From contig CACYLY010000017.1 in the NCBI GenBank assembly GCA_902775355.1, forward strand, positions 23,166-86,179: DNA of 63,014 nucleotides. The letters are read 5' to 3'. Both the position numbers and the translations under genes were made by a program. Of this stretch, positions 24,045-31,658 are shown piece by piece. How positions within the stretch are numbered: position 1 is the stretch's first letter; each line of letters starts with the position of its first letter. Under the pieces are notes generated by a model. That model ran no database searches, was not told where the DNA came from, and was given only the letters and a program-made list of their open reading frames with translations. The stretch is from Oscillospiraceae bacterium. GTDB lineage: Bacteria; Bacillota; Clostridia; Oscillospirales; Oscillospiraceae.

Positions 24045-25076
24045 TTACAGGCCGTACCAGACCAGAACCAGGCTCAGCAGCGCAAGCGCCGAGACCACGG
24101 TCCAGTAGTACTTGAAGATCTGTTCGATCTTGAGACGGGCGGTGACCGCGTGGACCAGGGAGATGCCCACCGCCGTGACCACAACGCACAGCAGGAACAT
24201 CAGCAGGATGTCCAGGATGATCGTGACCGCCGTGGCAGCGCCGCCGGTAAGACCGATCAGAGCCACCAGGTTATCCACGCCGGCGCCGACGCCGCCGAAG
24301 AACAGCATCACGAAGAGGCTGGTCATGGTGAGCATCTTGATGGCGTGGCTCAGCTTGAACACGCCCAGGGGCGCGCCGCTGTACTCCGCCAGCATGCCTT
24401 CGCAGATCTCCGTCTCGGCCTCGGCCGCGTCGAAGGGGTGATTGCCGGTCTCGCCGGGGATCACCAGCAGGAAGGCGATGGCAGCGGGGATGAGGCTGGC
24501 CTTGGTGATCAGGCTGCCGCCCTCCAGCTGATAGCCGACGATCTGGCTCAGGGAGAAGCTGATGCCGTCCTTGGCGCCGATGGCGGTGCCCACATAGCGG
24601 CCCACGCTCAGCAGGACCAGGACCAGGGGCAGCTCGCAGGCCAGCACCGTGACCATCTCACGGCTCAGGCCGATGCCGGCGTAGGGAGAGCCGGTGGAGG
24701 CGCCGCCCATGATGATGGAGACCGCCGGGATCAGCAGCAGGTAGAGGATGACGATCATGTCCGCCACGTTGGAGAAGGCCGCGATCTGGAAGCGGAACAC
24801 GGGGATGAACAGCTGCAGCACCACCAGAGAGGCCAGGCCCAGCAGCGGCGCCATGAGGAACACCGTCTTGTTGGCGGCCGCGGGCACGATGGTCTTCTTG
24901 CCGCAGAGCTTGAAGAAATCGTAGAAGGGCTGCAGGATGGGAGGTCCCACGCGCTTCTGCATCCGGGCGACCAGCTTGCGGTCGATACCGGCAAGCAGCA
25001 GGCCCGTCAGGAAGCAGAAGAGGAAGCCGGGGAAGATCAGCACGTATGCCAGATATTTCAATGCATCCAAAATCAT
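24045..25076 (-). CDS. mbhM: Membrane anchor subunit, NuoH-like (MbhM)
   Basis: A 343-residue protein with about eight hydrophobic helices corresponding to NuoH/EchB/MbhM, the subunit linking the peripheral hydrogenase to the ion-pumping arm. It shows the 'IDRKLVARMQKRVGPPILQP' loop and 'IPGETGNHPFDAAEAETEIC' plus 'GMLAEYSG', the family's conserved acidic loops near the quinone-like cavity and E-channel. It lies 15 nt after mbhH and 12 nt before mbhJ. Confidence 0.93.
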   Translation of the reverse strand: MILDALKYLAYVLIFPGFLFCFLTGLLLAGIDRKLVARMQKRVGPPILQPFYDFFKLCGKKTIVPAAANKTVFLMAPLLGLASLVVLQLFIPVFRFQIAAFSNVADMIVILYLLLIPAVSIIMGGASTGSPYAGIGLSREMVTVLACELPLVLVLLSVGRYVGTAIGAKDGISFSLSQIVGYQLEGGSLITKASLIPAAIAFLLVIPGETGNHPFDAAEAETEICEGMLAEYSGAPLGVFKLSHAIKMLTMTSLFVMLFFGGVGAGVDNLVALIGLTGGAATAVTIILDILLMFLLCVVVTAVGISLVHAVTARLKIEQIFKYYWTVVSALALLSLVLVWYGL

Positions 25077-25091
25077 TTCCTTAGCCCCCCT

Positions 25092-26648
25092 TTACAGTAG
25101 AACGATCAGCGCGTAGACCATGGCCAGCGCGAGAGCGACCACGGCCCACAGCGAGTAGTCGTTGACAATGCCGCTGTGCAGGTCATGCATAAAGCTGAAG
25201 TAGTGACGCCAGTTGTGCTTGAAGCCCCAGAACAGGTCGCCGCCGCCGACCTGAGAAAACTCGGTCTCCTCGCCGCCGTAGAAGAGGCTGTACTTGGCCT
25301 CGACCTTCTCGGTCTTGTTCTCGCGGACGGCGTCGTACTTGGAGGCGATGGCCACGATGCAGATGGCCAGCAGCGCGATCATCAGCAGCATCAGCCAGTT
25401 CACCGGGTTCCACACGCCCACGATCTCGATGGCGCGGTTGCCGGCCTCGGGCATGTTGGTGCCCATGGTCGCCTGGGCGTAGCCCTTGCCCATCATGCCG
25501 TCTATGTAAGCGCTGACGTTGAAGAGGGTCCTGCCGGCGGGGCCGGTCAGGTACTTCTGCACGATGTTGGGGAAGAGGCCGGTGAGGATGCACAGCAGCG
25601 CCAGGATGCTCATGGCAAAGCGCATGCCGAAGGAAACTTCCTTGGCCTTCTCGCACTCCTTGGGCAGCTGACCGAAGAACACGGACTGGGTCACCTTCAC
25701 GAAGGAGGCCAGGGTCAGGGTGGAGGTCACCAGAGCCACGATGGTCACGAAGGCGAAGCCGATGTTGCCGGTCTCAGCGGCCTTCTCGTAGGTGGCCTGG
25801 TAAATGAGCCACTTGGAGGCGAAGCCGTTGAAGGGCGGGATGCCGCTGATGGACGCGGCGCCGATGAGGAACAGAGCCGTGGTCCAGGGCATCTTCTTGG
25901 ACAGGCCGCCCAGCTTGCCCAGGTCCGTGGTGCCGGTCTCATGCAGAACGGCGCCGGCGGTAAGGAACAGCAGGCCCTTGAACAGGGTGTGGTTCATGGC
26001 GTGGTAGAGGCCAGCGGAGGCGCCCAGCGCGGTGCTGAGACCCACCGCCGCCAGAACGTAGCCGATCTGGGAGATGGAGTGGAAGGCCAGCAGGCGCTTG
26101 AAGTCGTGCTGGGCCAGGGCCATGGTGACGCACACGAACATGCTCACGGAGCCCAGGAACACCAGCCAGAACTGCATGGCGCCCAGATTCATGGTCTGGA
26201 ACAGGAAGTAGGCCAGACGGATGATGCCGTAGATACCGGACTTGGTGAGCACGCCGGAGATCAGCACCGACACCGGAGCCGGGGCGGCGCCGTGGGCGTC
26301 CGCCGCCAGGGGGTGGAAGGGCACGATGAAGGCCTTGGTGCAGAAGCCGATGAACAGCAGCACGAAAGCGATGACGGTGTTCACGTCCAGGTTGCCGGCG
26401 ATGAGGGTGGACAGCTGGGCCAGGTTCAGGGTGTGGGCCTGGTGGTACAGCAGGATGGTGCCGGCCAGGATGCAGGTGGAGCCGATGCAGCCAACCACCA
26501 GGTACTTGAAGGCGGCCTCCAGCGCGCCGGTGACCCGGTTGCGGAAGGCGGTGAGGGCCACGGCCGCGAAGGTCAGGATCTCCACCATGATGAACATGTT
26601 GAAGAGGTCGCCGGAGAGGACCAGACCCATGACGCCGCCGGCCAGCAT
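25092..26648 (-). CDS. mbhH: Antiporter-like subunit MbhH (NuoN/MnhD type), main part, with MbhI-like tail
   Basis: This 518-codon frame is most of an MrpD/NuoN-type ion-translocating subunit, with 'LSGDLFNMFIMVEILTFAAV', the TM7 lysine region 'LFIGFCTKAFIVPFHPLAAD', 'AHGAAPAPVSVLISGVLTKS' and 'SISQIGYVLAAVGL'. After the 14-helix core, about residue 400 on, comes a soluble stretch ('KYSLFYGGEETEF') and then 'HDLHSGIVNDYSLWAVVALA', which resembles the separate MbhI/NuoL lateral-helix end. A fusion of MbhH and MbhI is suggested. The N-terminal 108 residues are in another frame (26665-26988). The first ATG here, 26648, is internal to the conserved domain and so is not a natural start. Confidence 0.85.
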   Translation of the reverse strand: MLAGGVMGLVLSGDLFNMFIMVEILTFAAVALTAFRNRVTGALEAAFKYLVVGCIGSTCILAGTILLYHQAHTLNLAQLSTLIAGNLDVNTVIAFVLLFIGFCTKAFIVPFHPLAADAHGAAPAPVSVLISGVLTKSGIYGIIRLAYFLFQTMNLGAMQFWLVFLGSVSMFVCVTMALAQHDFKRLLAFHSISQIGYVLAAVGLSTALGASAGLYHAMNHTLFKGLLFLTAGAVLHETGTTDLGKLGGLSKKMPWTTALFLIGAASISGIPPFNGFASKWLIYQATYEKAAETGNIGFAFVTIVALVTSTLTLASFVKVTQSVFFGQLPKECEKAKEVSFGMRFAMSILALLCILTGLFPNIVQKYLTGPAGRTLFNVSAYIDGMMGKGYAQATMGTNMPEAGNRAIEIVGVWNPVNWLMLLMIALLAICIVAIASKYDAVRENKTEKVEAKYSLFYGGEETEFSQVGGGDLFWGFKHNWRHYFSFMHDLHSGIVNDYSLWAVVALALAMVYALIVLL

Positions 26649-26664
26649 CAGGAACAGGGTGGCA

Positions 26665-26988
26665 GGAGACGAACACCGCGGTGGCCACCAGCAGGCCGAA
26701 GAACAGGCTCAGGGCGTCCACCTCCAGGGAGATGCCGATGGCATAGCCGCCGGCGGGGACCCGGTTGCCCATCCAGTAGGCGATGATGCCGCCGTCGATC
26801 AGGATCGGCTTGATCAGCAGGATCAGCAGGGTCAGGGACAGGCCCGTGGCGATGAAGGCGATGCAGTTGCGCAGGAAGCGCTTCTTCCCGAAGAGCACGA
26901 TCAAAAACGCGCCCAGGAAGTAGAGCATGATGGCGAAGATGGGGAAATGCTGCGGATTCAGCAGATATACCAGATTGATAGCTCTCAT
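26665..26988 (-). pseudogene. mbhH: MbhH N-terminal fragment ahead of frameshift/deletion
   Basis: Starting at ATG 26988, which overlaps the mbhG stop (ATGA), 108 sensible residues of an MnhD-type subunit are read, ending '...DALSLFFGLLVATAVFVS'. The frame then turns to nonsense. Related proteins continue with a helix of about 15-20 residues (the LYS..Y region) before 'LAGGVMGLVLSGDLF', which is found in the next frame from about 26660. So a short segment appears deleted and the frame shifted. It could be a real disruption of the proton-pumping arm or an assembly fault. Confidence 0.75.
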
Positions 26989-27332
26989 CCTCTCAGCCTC
27001 CTTATCTCACGGGTATCCAGAGTCCCGTACATCTCCTTGAGCTTGATGACCAGGGACAGGGACATGGCCGTAACGCAGGCGCCGATAACGATGCTGGTCA
27101 GGGTCAGGGCCTGGGGGATGGGGTCGACGAAGTAGCTGGCCGCGGTGAGCTCGCCCTGGGTGAAGATGGGGGCGGTGCCGCCGTTGTAGCCGATGGTGAT
27201 GATCAGCAGGTTCACGCCGTAGTCCATGATGCTCAGGCCGACGACGGTTTTCACCAGGTTGTACTTCACGACGATGCAGTACAGGCCCAGCACGATGAGG
27301 AAGAAGGATGCGATATAGTTCAATGTAATCAT
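26985..27332 (-). CDS. mbhG: MnhC/NuoK-like subunit (MbhG)
   Basis: A 115-residue, three-helix membrane protein matching MrpC/NuoK. It has 'LGLYCIVVKYNLVKTVVGL' with the buried acidic/lysine surroundings, 'GVNLLIITIG', and 'DPIPQALTLTSIVIGACVTA', the family's most conserved block. ATG 27332 is preceded by GAGGG; an upstream frame extension has no ribosome site. It follows mbhF by 10 nt and overlaps mbhH. Confidence 0.9.
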   Translation of the reverse strand: MITLNYIASFFLIVLGLYCIVVKYNLVKTVVGLSIMDYGVNLLIITIGYNGGTAPIFTQGELTAASYFVDPIPQALTLTSIVIGACVTAMSLSLVIKLKEMYGTLDTREIRRLRG

Positions 27333-27342
27333 GTCTTTACCC

Positions 27343-27807
27343 TCATCCTTTCTCGTTCTGCGCAGAACGCTCATTCACCAGGCCGATCATCAGCAGGGCG
27401 ATGGAGCCCACGCCGGTGAGGACCTTCAGGCCCACGGTGAGGTTCATCCAGAAGATGGTGCCGGCGCTGTAGAGATCGCCGATGGCGCCGTGCTTGAAGA
27501 GGATGTTCTGGCAGAACTGCACGCCGATGGACACGCCCAGCATGGCCAGCGCCACGTACATCACGGAGGCGAAGCCCTCGGTGCCGTGGAGCAGGTTGGC
27601 GCTCAGGGTCCGGGTGGTGGTCTCGTAGCCGTGGCCCAGATACAGGATCGTGACCGCAGCCACCATCAGCACGCCGCCCTGGAAGCCGCCGCCGGGGCTC
27701 AGGTGACCGTGGAAGATGATGTACAGCATGTACACCAGCATCAGGGGGAGGAGACTGTCCGCGCCGCAGCGGAGGACGATGTTTTTCACTTGGATCTTAT
27801 CGTTCAT
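27343..27807 (-). CDS. mbhF: MnhB-like subunit (MbhF)
   Basis: A 154-residue four-helix protein of the MrpB/MbhF type, recognised by 'YIIFHGHLSPGGGFQGGVLM' and 'GLKVLTGVGSIALLMIGL'. In Mrp antiporters this subunit lines the Na+ path. It overlaps mbhE by 4 nt. Confidence 0.92.
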   Translation of the reverse strand: MNDKIQVKNIVLRCGADSLLPLMLVYMLYIIFHGHLSPGGGFQGGVLMVAAVTILYLGHGYETTTRTLSANLLHGTEGFASVMYVALAMLGVSIGVQFCQNILFKHGAIGDLYSAGTIFWMNLTVGLKVLTGVGSIALLMIGLVNERSAQNEKG

Positions 27808-28157
27808 TTGTCTTCCTCCTTCCCGCTTTTCTTGGTGAAGAGGATGACCGCGCTGCCGGCCACGGCGGTGATCAGGATAAAGGCCTCGCCCATGGTATCA
27901 TAGCCACGGAAGTCGAAGACGATGCTGGTCACGTCGTTGACCGCGCGGGTCTTGGCCAGGTTCTGCTGCACGATCGCGGCGGCGGCGCCGTCGGTCTTGG
28001 CGTCGTCGTACTGCAGCGGCTCCTTCTGGAGCTCGGCCACGGGGACCGTCACCTGTTCGGGGTCATAGGTGGGGGCGAGCTTGGCCATGCAGGCGCTGGC
28101 GGCGAGGAAGCCCACCAGCAGAATGCCCAGGCAGACCCAGGTCAGGAATTTCTTCAT
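27804..28157 (-). CDS. mbhE: MbhE-like subunit
   Basis: A 117-residue protein with one helix at each end ('FLTWVCLGILLVGFLAAS' and 'EAFILITAVAGSAVILFTKK') separated by a soluble acidic loop. The C-terminal 'DFRGYDTMGEAFILITA' is the signature of MbhE and of the MrpA C-terminal tail. The start overlaps the mbhD stop (ATGA). Confidence 0.88.
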   Translation of the reverse strand: MKKFLTWVCLGILLVGFLAASACMAKLAPTYDPEQVTVPVAELQKEPLQYDDAKTDGAAAAIVQQNLAKTRAVNDVTSIVFDFRGYDTMGEAFILITAVAGSAVILFTKKSGKEEDK

Positions 28158-28408
28158 TTCTCGTTCCCTCCTTTGATTTTACGAAGGGTGACGATGAAGA
28201 TCAGGGGAACCAGGGCGGCGCCCACGGCCGCCTCGGAGATGGCCACGTCCGGCGCGTGCAGGATCAGAAATTCCGCCGCGGCGAAGAGGCCGGTGACGCC
28301 CAGGGCGATGACGGCAGACAGGAGGTTTTCCAGATGGACCGCCAGGATCGCCGAAACCACCAGGCCCAGGATCACCAGAACATTGAGGATAACGATCATA
28401 TTACTCAT
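28154..28408 (-). CDS. mbhD: MbhD-like subunit (DUF4040)
   Basis: An 84-residue three-helix protein matching MbhD and a piece of MrpA. It has 'NLLSAVIALGVTGLFAAAEF' and 'APDVAISEAAVGAALVPLIF', where the acidic residues of 'DVAISEAAVG' are family hallmarks. It overlaps mbhC by 8 nt. Confidence 0.9.
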   Translation of the reverse strand: MSNMIVILNVLVILGLVVSAILAVHLENLLSAVIALGVTGLFAAAEFLILHAPDVAISEAAVGAALVPLIFIVTLRKIKGGNEK

Positions 28409-28751
28409 AGAGATCCCTCCCCAAATCGTCAGTCTCCATCTTCTTCTCGGGACGAATGCCGGCCTTGTAGGCGCCCTTGGCCAGAGCGTGGGAGCCCAGG
28501 GGGTTGGTCACCAGGATCAGCAGGCAGATCACGCCGATTTTCACGGCGGAGGCCACGTCCCCGTTTTTAAAGAAGATCGCGTAGAGCAGCGCGCCCAGCA
28601 GCGGGCAGATGGTGCCAAGGGTGGGGATGCAGGTGCTGGCCTGCATCCGGCTGAAGGCGTCGGGCATCTTCAGGATGCCGATGGTGCCGGCCAGGGCAAA
28701 GATCGCGCCGATGCCGATCAGAACGTCAATTACGATACGAAGCGCCGTCAT
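28401..28751 (-). CDS. mbhC: MnhG-like subunit (MbhC)
   Basis: A 116-residue three-helix protein of the MrpG/PhaG family. It shows 'GTIGILKMPDAFSRMQASTC' and 'LLILVTNPLGSHALAKGAY', both typical. The start overlaps mbhB by 4 nt. Confidence 0.92.
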   Translation of the reverse strand: MTALRIVIDVLIGIGAIFALAGTIGILKMPDAFSRMQASTCIPTLGTICPLLGALLYAIFFKNGDVASAVKIGVICLLILVTNPLGSHALAKGAYKAGIRPEKKMETDDLGRDLYE

Positions 28752-29014
28752 TTGTCCTGCCCCCTTTCTTTCTCCAGATAACGGCCGACCAGCAGCGTGT
28801 CGATCACGCCGAAGAGCGCCGCCACCAGAGCGATGTCCAGATAGATGCCGCGTCCCGAGAACAGGGAGAACAGCACCAGCGCCACACAGATCAGGGTATC
28901 CGCCGCGTCGCCGGCCACCATGCGGTCGGCGGAGCTGGGGCCCTTGGCCAGCCGGATCAGGCTCAGCGCGGCGAGAACGGCGAAGGCGATCGCGAAAATC
29001 AGAAGATCACTCAT
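28748..29014 (-). CDS. mbhB: MnhF-like subunit (MbhB)
   Basis: An 88-residue three-helix protein of the MrpF family, with 'LIRLAKGPSSADRMVAGDAA' containing the conserved Asp pair. ATG 29014 overlaps the mbhA stop (ATGA) and has GGAGGG upstream. Confidence 0.92.
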   Translation of the reverse strand: MSDLLIFAIAFAVLAALSLIRLAKGPSSADRMVAGDAADTLICVALVLFSLFSGRGIYLDIALVAALFGVIDTLLVGRYLEKERGQDK

Positions 29015-29532
29015 TCCCAAACCCTCCTTAAGCCTTTCTCCAGGGTGCCCTTGATGGCGTCGCCGGCCTCTTTGCCGCTGGGAGCGGTGACGTCGATCCA
29101 ATGGATGTAGAAATAGGTCTGTCCATCCTCCTCCGCGGTCTCCATGGTGATGGTGCCCGGGGTCAGGGTGATGGAGTTGGCCAGAGCCGCCTGGCCGTAG
29201 TCGGACTTCAGATCCACCGGCACCTTCACGATGCCCGGATTGATCTTTTTGCAGCCGCCGAAGCAGATCTTTGCCATGTTCACGTTGGCCTTCACCAGTT
29301 CAACCGGGAAAATGCAGATCCAGTAGAAGAGTCCGCTGAAGAATTTCAGGGGATTCAGGAACCAGAACGCCTTTTCATGGATGAAAAAGCGGGCCGAGAA
29401 CAGAGCCACCGCCAGGCTGATCACAGCGCCGGCGATCAGCTCCTGCATCGTGAACGACCAGGTCAGCAGCACCCAAAAGGCGAAGCAGACCACAAAAGTC
29501 GCTACGACGGCAGGGAATTTCGTCTTTTGCAA
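29011..29532 (-). CDS. mbhA: MnhE-like subunit (MbhA)
   Basis: A 173-residue protein of the MrpE family: two or three N-terminal helices ('FVVCFAFWVLLTWSFTMQEL') and a soluble C-terminal domain with 'LANSITLTPGTITMET' and 'FYIHWIDV', the most conserved part of the family. It begins 18 nt after hypA. Confidence 0.92.
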   Translation of the reverse strand: MQKTKFPAVVATFVVCFAFWVLLTWSFTMQELIAGAVISLAVALFSARFFIHEKAFWFLNPLKFFSGLFYWICIFPVELVKANVNMAKICFGGCKKINPGIVKVPVDLKSDYGQAALANSITLTPGTITMETAEEDGQTYFYIHWIDVTAPSGKEAGDAIKGTLEKGLRRVWE

Positions 29533-29550
29533 GGATAATCCTCTCCTCTC

Positions 29551-29892
29551 TTATTCGACTTTTAAGTTCTCCACAAAGAATTCCCTTCCCGCCGTCATGC
29601 GGATGGCCGTGCCGCCGCATTGGGGGCAGCAGGCGGTCCGCGGTGGGATGGGCCCCTCGTATCCGCATGTGAAGCAGCGGAAGGCGGCGGGCACCGGCTG
29701 GATCACCAGCTCGGCCCCCTCGGCAGGGGTCCCCCTGGAGGCGATGGGGAAAAATTCCAGCAGACATTCCGGGATGATCCCAGAAACCTCTCCCACCCGA
29801 AGGCGGATCTCCAGCACCCGGTCAAAGCCGTTTTTCTCGGCTTGCTCCCGGACGATCCGGATGATGCCCTCGGTCAAGGCCAGCTCGTGCAT
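29551..29892 (-). CDS. hypA: Hydrogenase nickel incorporation protein HypA
   Basis: HypA delivers nickel to the hydrogenase large subunit. The 113-residue protein has the N-terminal nickel site 'MHELALTEGI' and a zinc site of two C-x2-C pairs ('CFTCGY' and 'CPQCGG'). It starts inside the mbhL stop codon (one-base overlap) and precedes the antiporter genes, so maturation and structural genes are cotranscribed. Confidence 0.96.
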   Translation of the reverse strand: MHELALTEGIIRIVREQAEKNGFDRVLEIRLRVGEVSGIIPECLLEFFPIASRGTPAEGAELVIQPVPAAFRCFTCGYEGPIPPRTACCPQCGGTAIRMTAGREFFVENLKVE

Positions 29893-30974
29893 CAGCGGTC
29901 CAGGCAGCTGAAGCAGGGGTCAATGCTGGCGATGATCAGGCCCGCGTCCGCCACGGTGTTGCCCCGCAGCATGAAGGGGACGGTGGGGGTGTTCTTGAAG
30001 CTGGGCACGTGGACGCTGATGCGGTGGTTGTTCAGTCCGCCGTCGCCCACCACCATGTGGCTCAGCTGGCCGCGGGGCGCCTCGTGACGGGCCACCGCCT
30101 GGCCTTCCTTGATCTTGATGAGCTTGTTGCCCAGGTTGATGGGGCCTTCCGGCAGGTTCTCCAGAGCCTGACGGAGGATCTTGATGCTCTCGTAGCACTC
30201 CAGCGCGCGGACCACCACACGGGCGAACACGTCGCCGCTGTCCACCACGGGAACGCCGAACTCAAAGTCGCCGTAAGCGGAATAGGGAGCGTCCCGGCGC
30301 ACGTCGATGTCCACGCCGGAGGCGCGGGCATGGGGGCCGATGGCACCCAGACGCAGGGCGTCCTCTCTCTTCAGAACGCCCACGCCCTTGGTGCGCAGGG
30401 CGATGGTCTTGTCGGTAAGCGCGATCTCGGTGATGCGGTCCAGGGGGGCCTTCAGCTTGTCGCAGGCGTCCAGGATCTCGCGGCGCAGCTCGTCGCTGAC
30501 GTCCCGGCGGCTGCCGCCGATGGTGACCATGGCGTAGTTCACCCGGTTGCCGGTGAGCTTCTCCAGGATATCCATGACCAGCTCGCGCTCGTCCCAGATG
30601 TGCATGAACATGCTGTCATGACCGATGATGTGGCAGGCGATGCCCAGCCACAGGAAGTGGGAGTGGAGACGCTCCAGCTCCGCGGTGATCACGCGGATGT
30701 AGTCGCCGCGCTTGGGCACCTCGATGCCGTTGATCTTCTCCACCGCCATGGCGTAGGTGAAGGCGTGGGAGTGCGAGCAGATGCCGCACACGCGCTCCAC
30801 CAGCACCAGGGTCTGGATGGCGTTGCGCTCGGTGGCCAGCTTCTCAATGCCCCGGTGGTTGTAGCCAACAAAGACCTCGGCGTCCTTGATGACCTCGCCC
30901 TCGGTGATCAGCCTGGCGTGCACCGGCTCCTCCAATGCGGGATGGTACGGCCCAATGGGTACGATGTAGCTCAT
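29892..30974 (-). CDS. mbhL: [NiFe] hydrogenase large subunit, NuoD-like (MbhL)
   Basis: The 360-residue catalytic subunit belongs to group 4 [NiFe] hydrogenases, which make H2 from reduced ferredoxin. Both nickel-binding pairs are intact: 'ERVCGICSHSH' near residue 63 and 'SIDPCFSCLDR' at the C-terminus, which distinguishes it from complex I NuoD. The protein stops right after the second motif, so there is no C-terminal peptide for a maturation protease to remove. It overlaps mbhK by 4 nt. Confidence 0.95.
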   Translation of the reverse strand: MSYIVPIGPYHPALEEPVHARLITEGEVIKDAEVFVGYNHRGIEKLATERNAIQTLVLVERVCGICSHSHAFTYAMAVEKINGIEVPKRGDYIRVITAELERLHSHFLWLGIACHIIGHDSMFMHIWDERELVMDILEKLTGNRVNYAMVTIGGSRRDVSDELRREILDACDKLKAPLDRITEIALTDKTIALRTKGVGVLKREDALRLGAIGPHARASGVDIDVRRDAPYSAYGDFEFGVPVVDSGDVFARVVVRALECYESIKILRQALENLPEGPINLGNKLIKIKEGQAVARHEAPRGQLSHMVVGDGGLNNHRISVHVPSFKNTPTVPFMLRGNTVADAGLIIASIDPCFSCLDR

Positions 30975-31381
30975 ACGCTTCCCTCCTTCTTGTTCGTCTG
31001 GTTCTTCTCCACCAGCTCACTGAGCGGTGTGACCATGATCTGCCCCTTGCCCTGGGTCTCCAGCAAGTCCTCCGGCAGGAAAAGCCGCTTGGACACGTCG
31101 AGCCCCTCGAAGGTGACGCCGAACAGCTCGTTCAGCTCCCTCTCGGGCCAGCGGGCGGCCTCGTCGTAGATCTCGCCGATGGAGGGAACGGTGGTTTCCC
31201 CGACCACGTGGTAGGATTCCACGGCCGGGTCCACCGCGTAGTCCCATGAGATGTCCATCTTCCCCTCTTTGTTCAGGAAAGCGTGGATCATCACCAGGTA
31301 TACGCCTTTTTTCCGCATCTTCTCGGCAATGGGTACGATCTGGTCTTTTGTGATGTCGATCCTCTTGTACTCCTGCTGCAA
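30971..31381 (-). CDS. mbhK: NuoC-like hydrogenase subunit (MbhK)
   Basis: A protein of about 136 residues with the 30-kDa/NuoC fold. The C-terminal 'ARWPERELNELFGVTFEGLD' and 'RLFLPEDL' motifs are typical. It bridges the small and large subunits. The start is uncertain: TTG 31381 is chosen because GAGAGGTG lies 6 nt upstream, while GTG 31390 overlaps that site and the frame is open further upstream without a ribosome site. It is the first structural gene; I could not find a convincing promoter in the 277-nt gap to hypE. Confidence 0.88.
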   Translation of the reverse strand: MQQEYKRIDITKDQIVPIAEKMRKKGVYLVMIHAFLNKEGKMDISWDYAVDPAVESYHVVGETTVPSIGEIYDEAARWPERELNELFGVTFEGLDVSKRLFLPEDLLETQGKGQIMVTPLSELVEKNQTNKKEGSV

Positions 31382-31439
31382 GTTCTTCACCTCTCCGTAT
31401 CGATTTTTGTCAATTGCGAACCTCCGTTTCACAATTGAG

Positions 31440-31500
31440 GGACTCGCGCTGATCGCAGCGGGCAAAAGCCCGCTTTGGTCGGCGCGAGGGCTCGCTCAGC
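31440..31500. repeat. Nested hairpins in hypE-mbhK gap
   Basis: CTCGCGC (31443-31449) pairs with GCGCGAG (31482-31488) around an inner stem AGCGGGC/GCCCGCT with an AAAA loop. It resembles the other GC-rich intergenic units of this window and could attenuate read-through from the hyp genes. Confidence 0.5.
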
Positions 31501-31658
31501 TCGCCTCAGGGTGTTTTTGCCGAGGCAAAGCCCCGTCAAAAACGGATTCTACTCCCCTTCGGGTCTCTGTAAAGCTTTTTCCCTCTCCGTGTCCTTCCTC
31601 CGCAATCGACCAGTAATGGTATTTGCTGCGGTTCTTGCATGTATAGTTAGGGTTTTTG

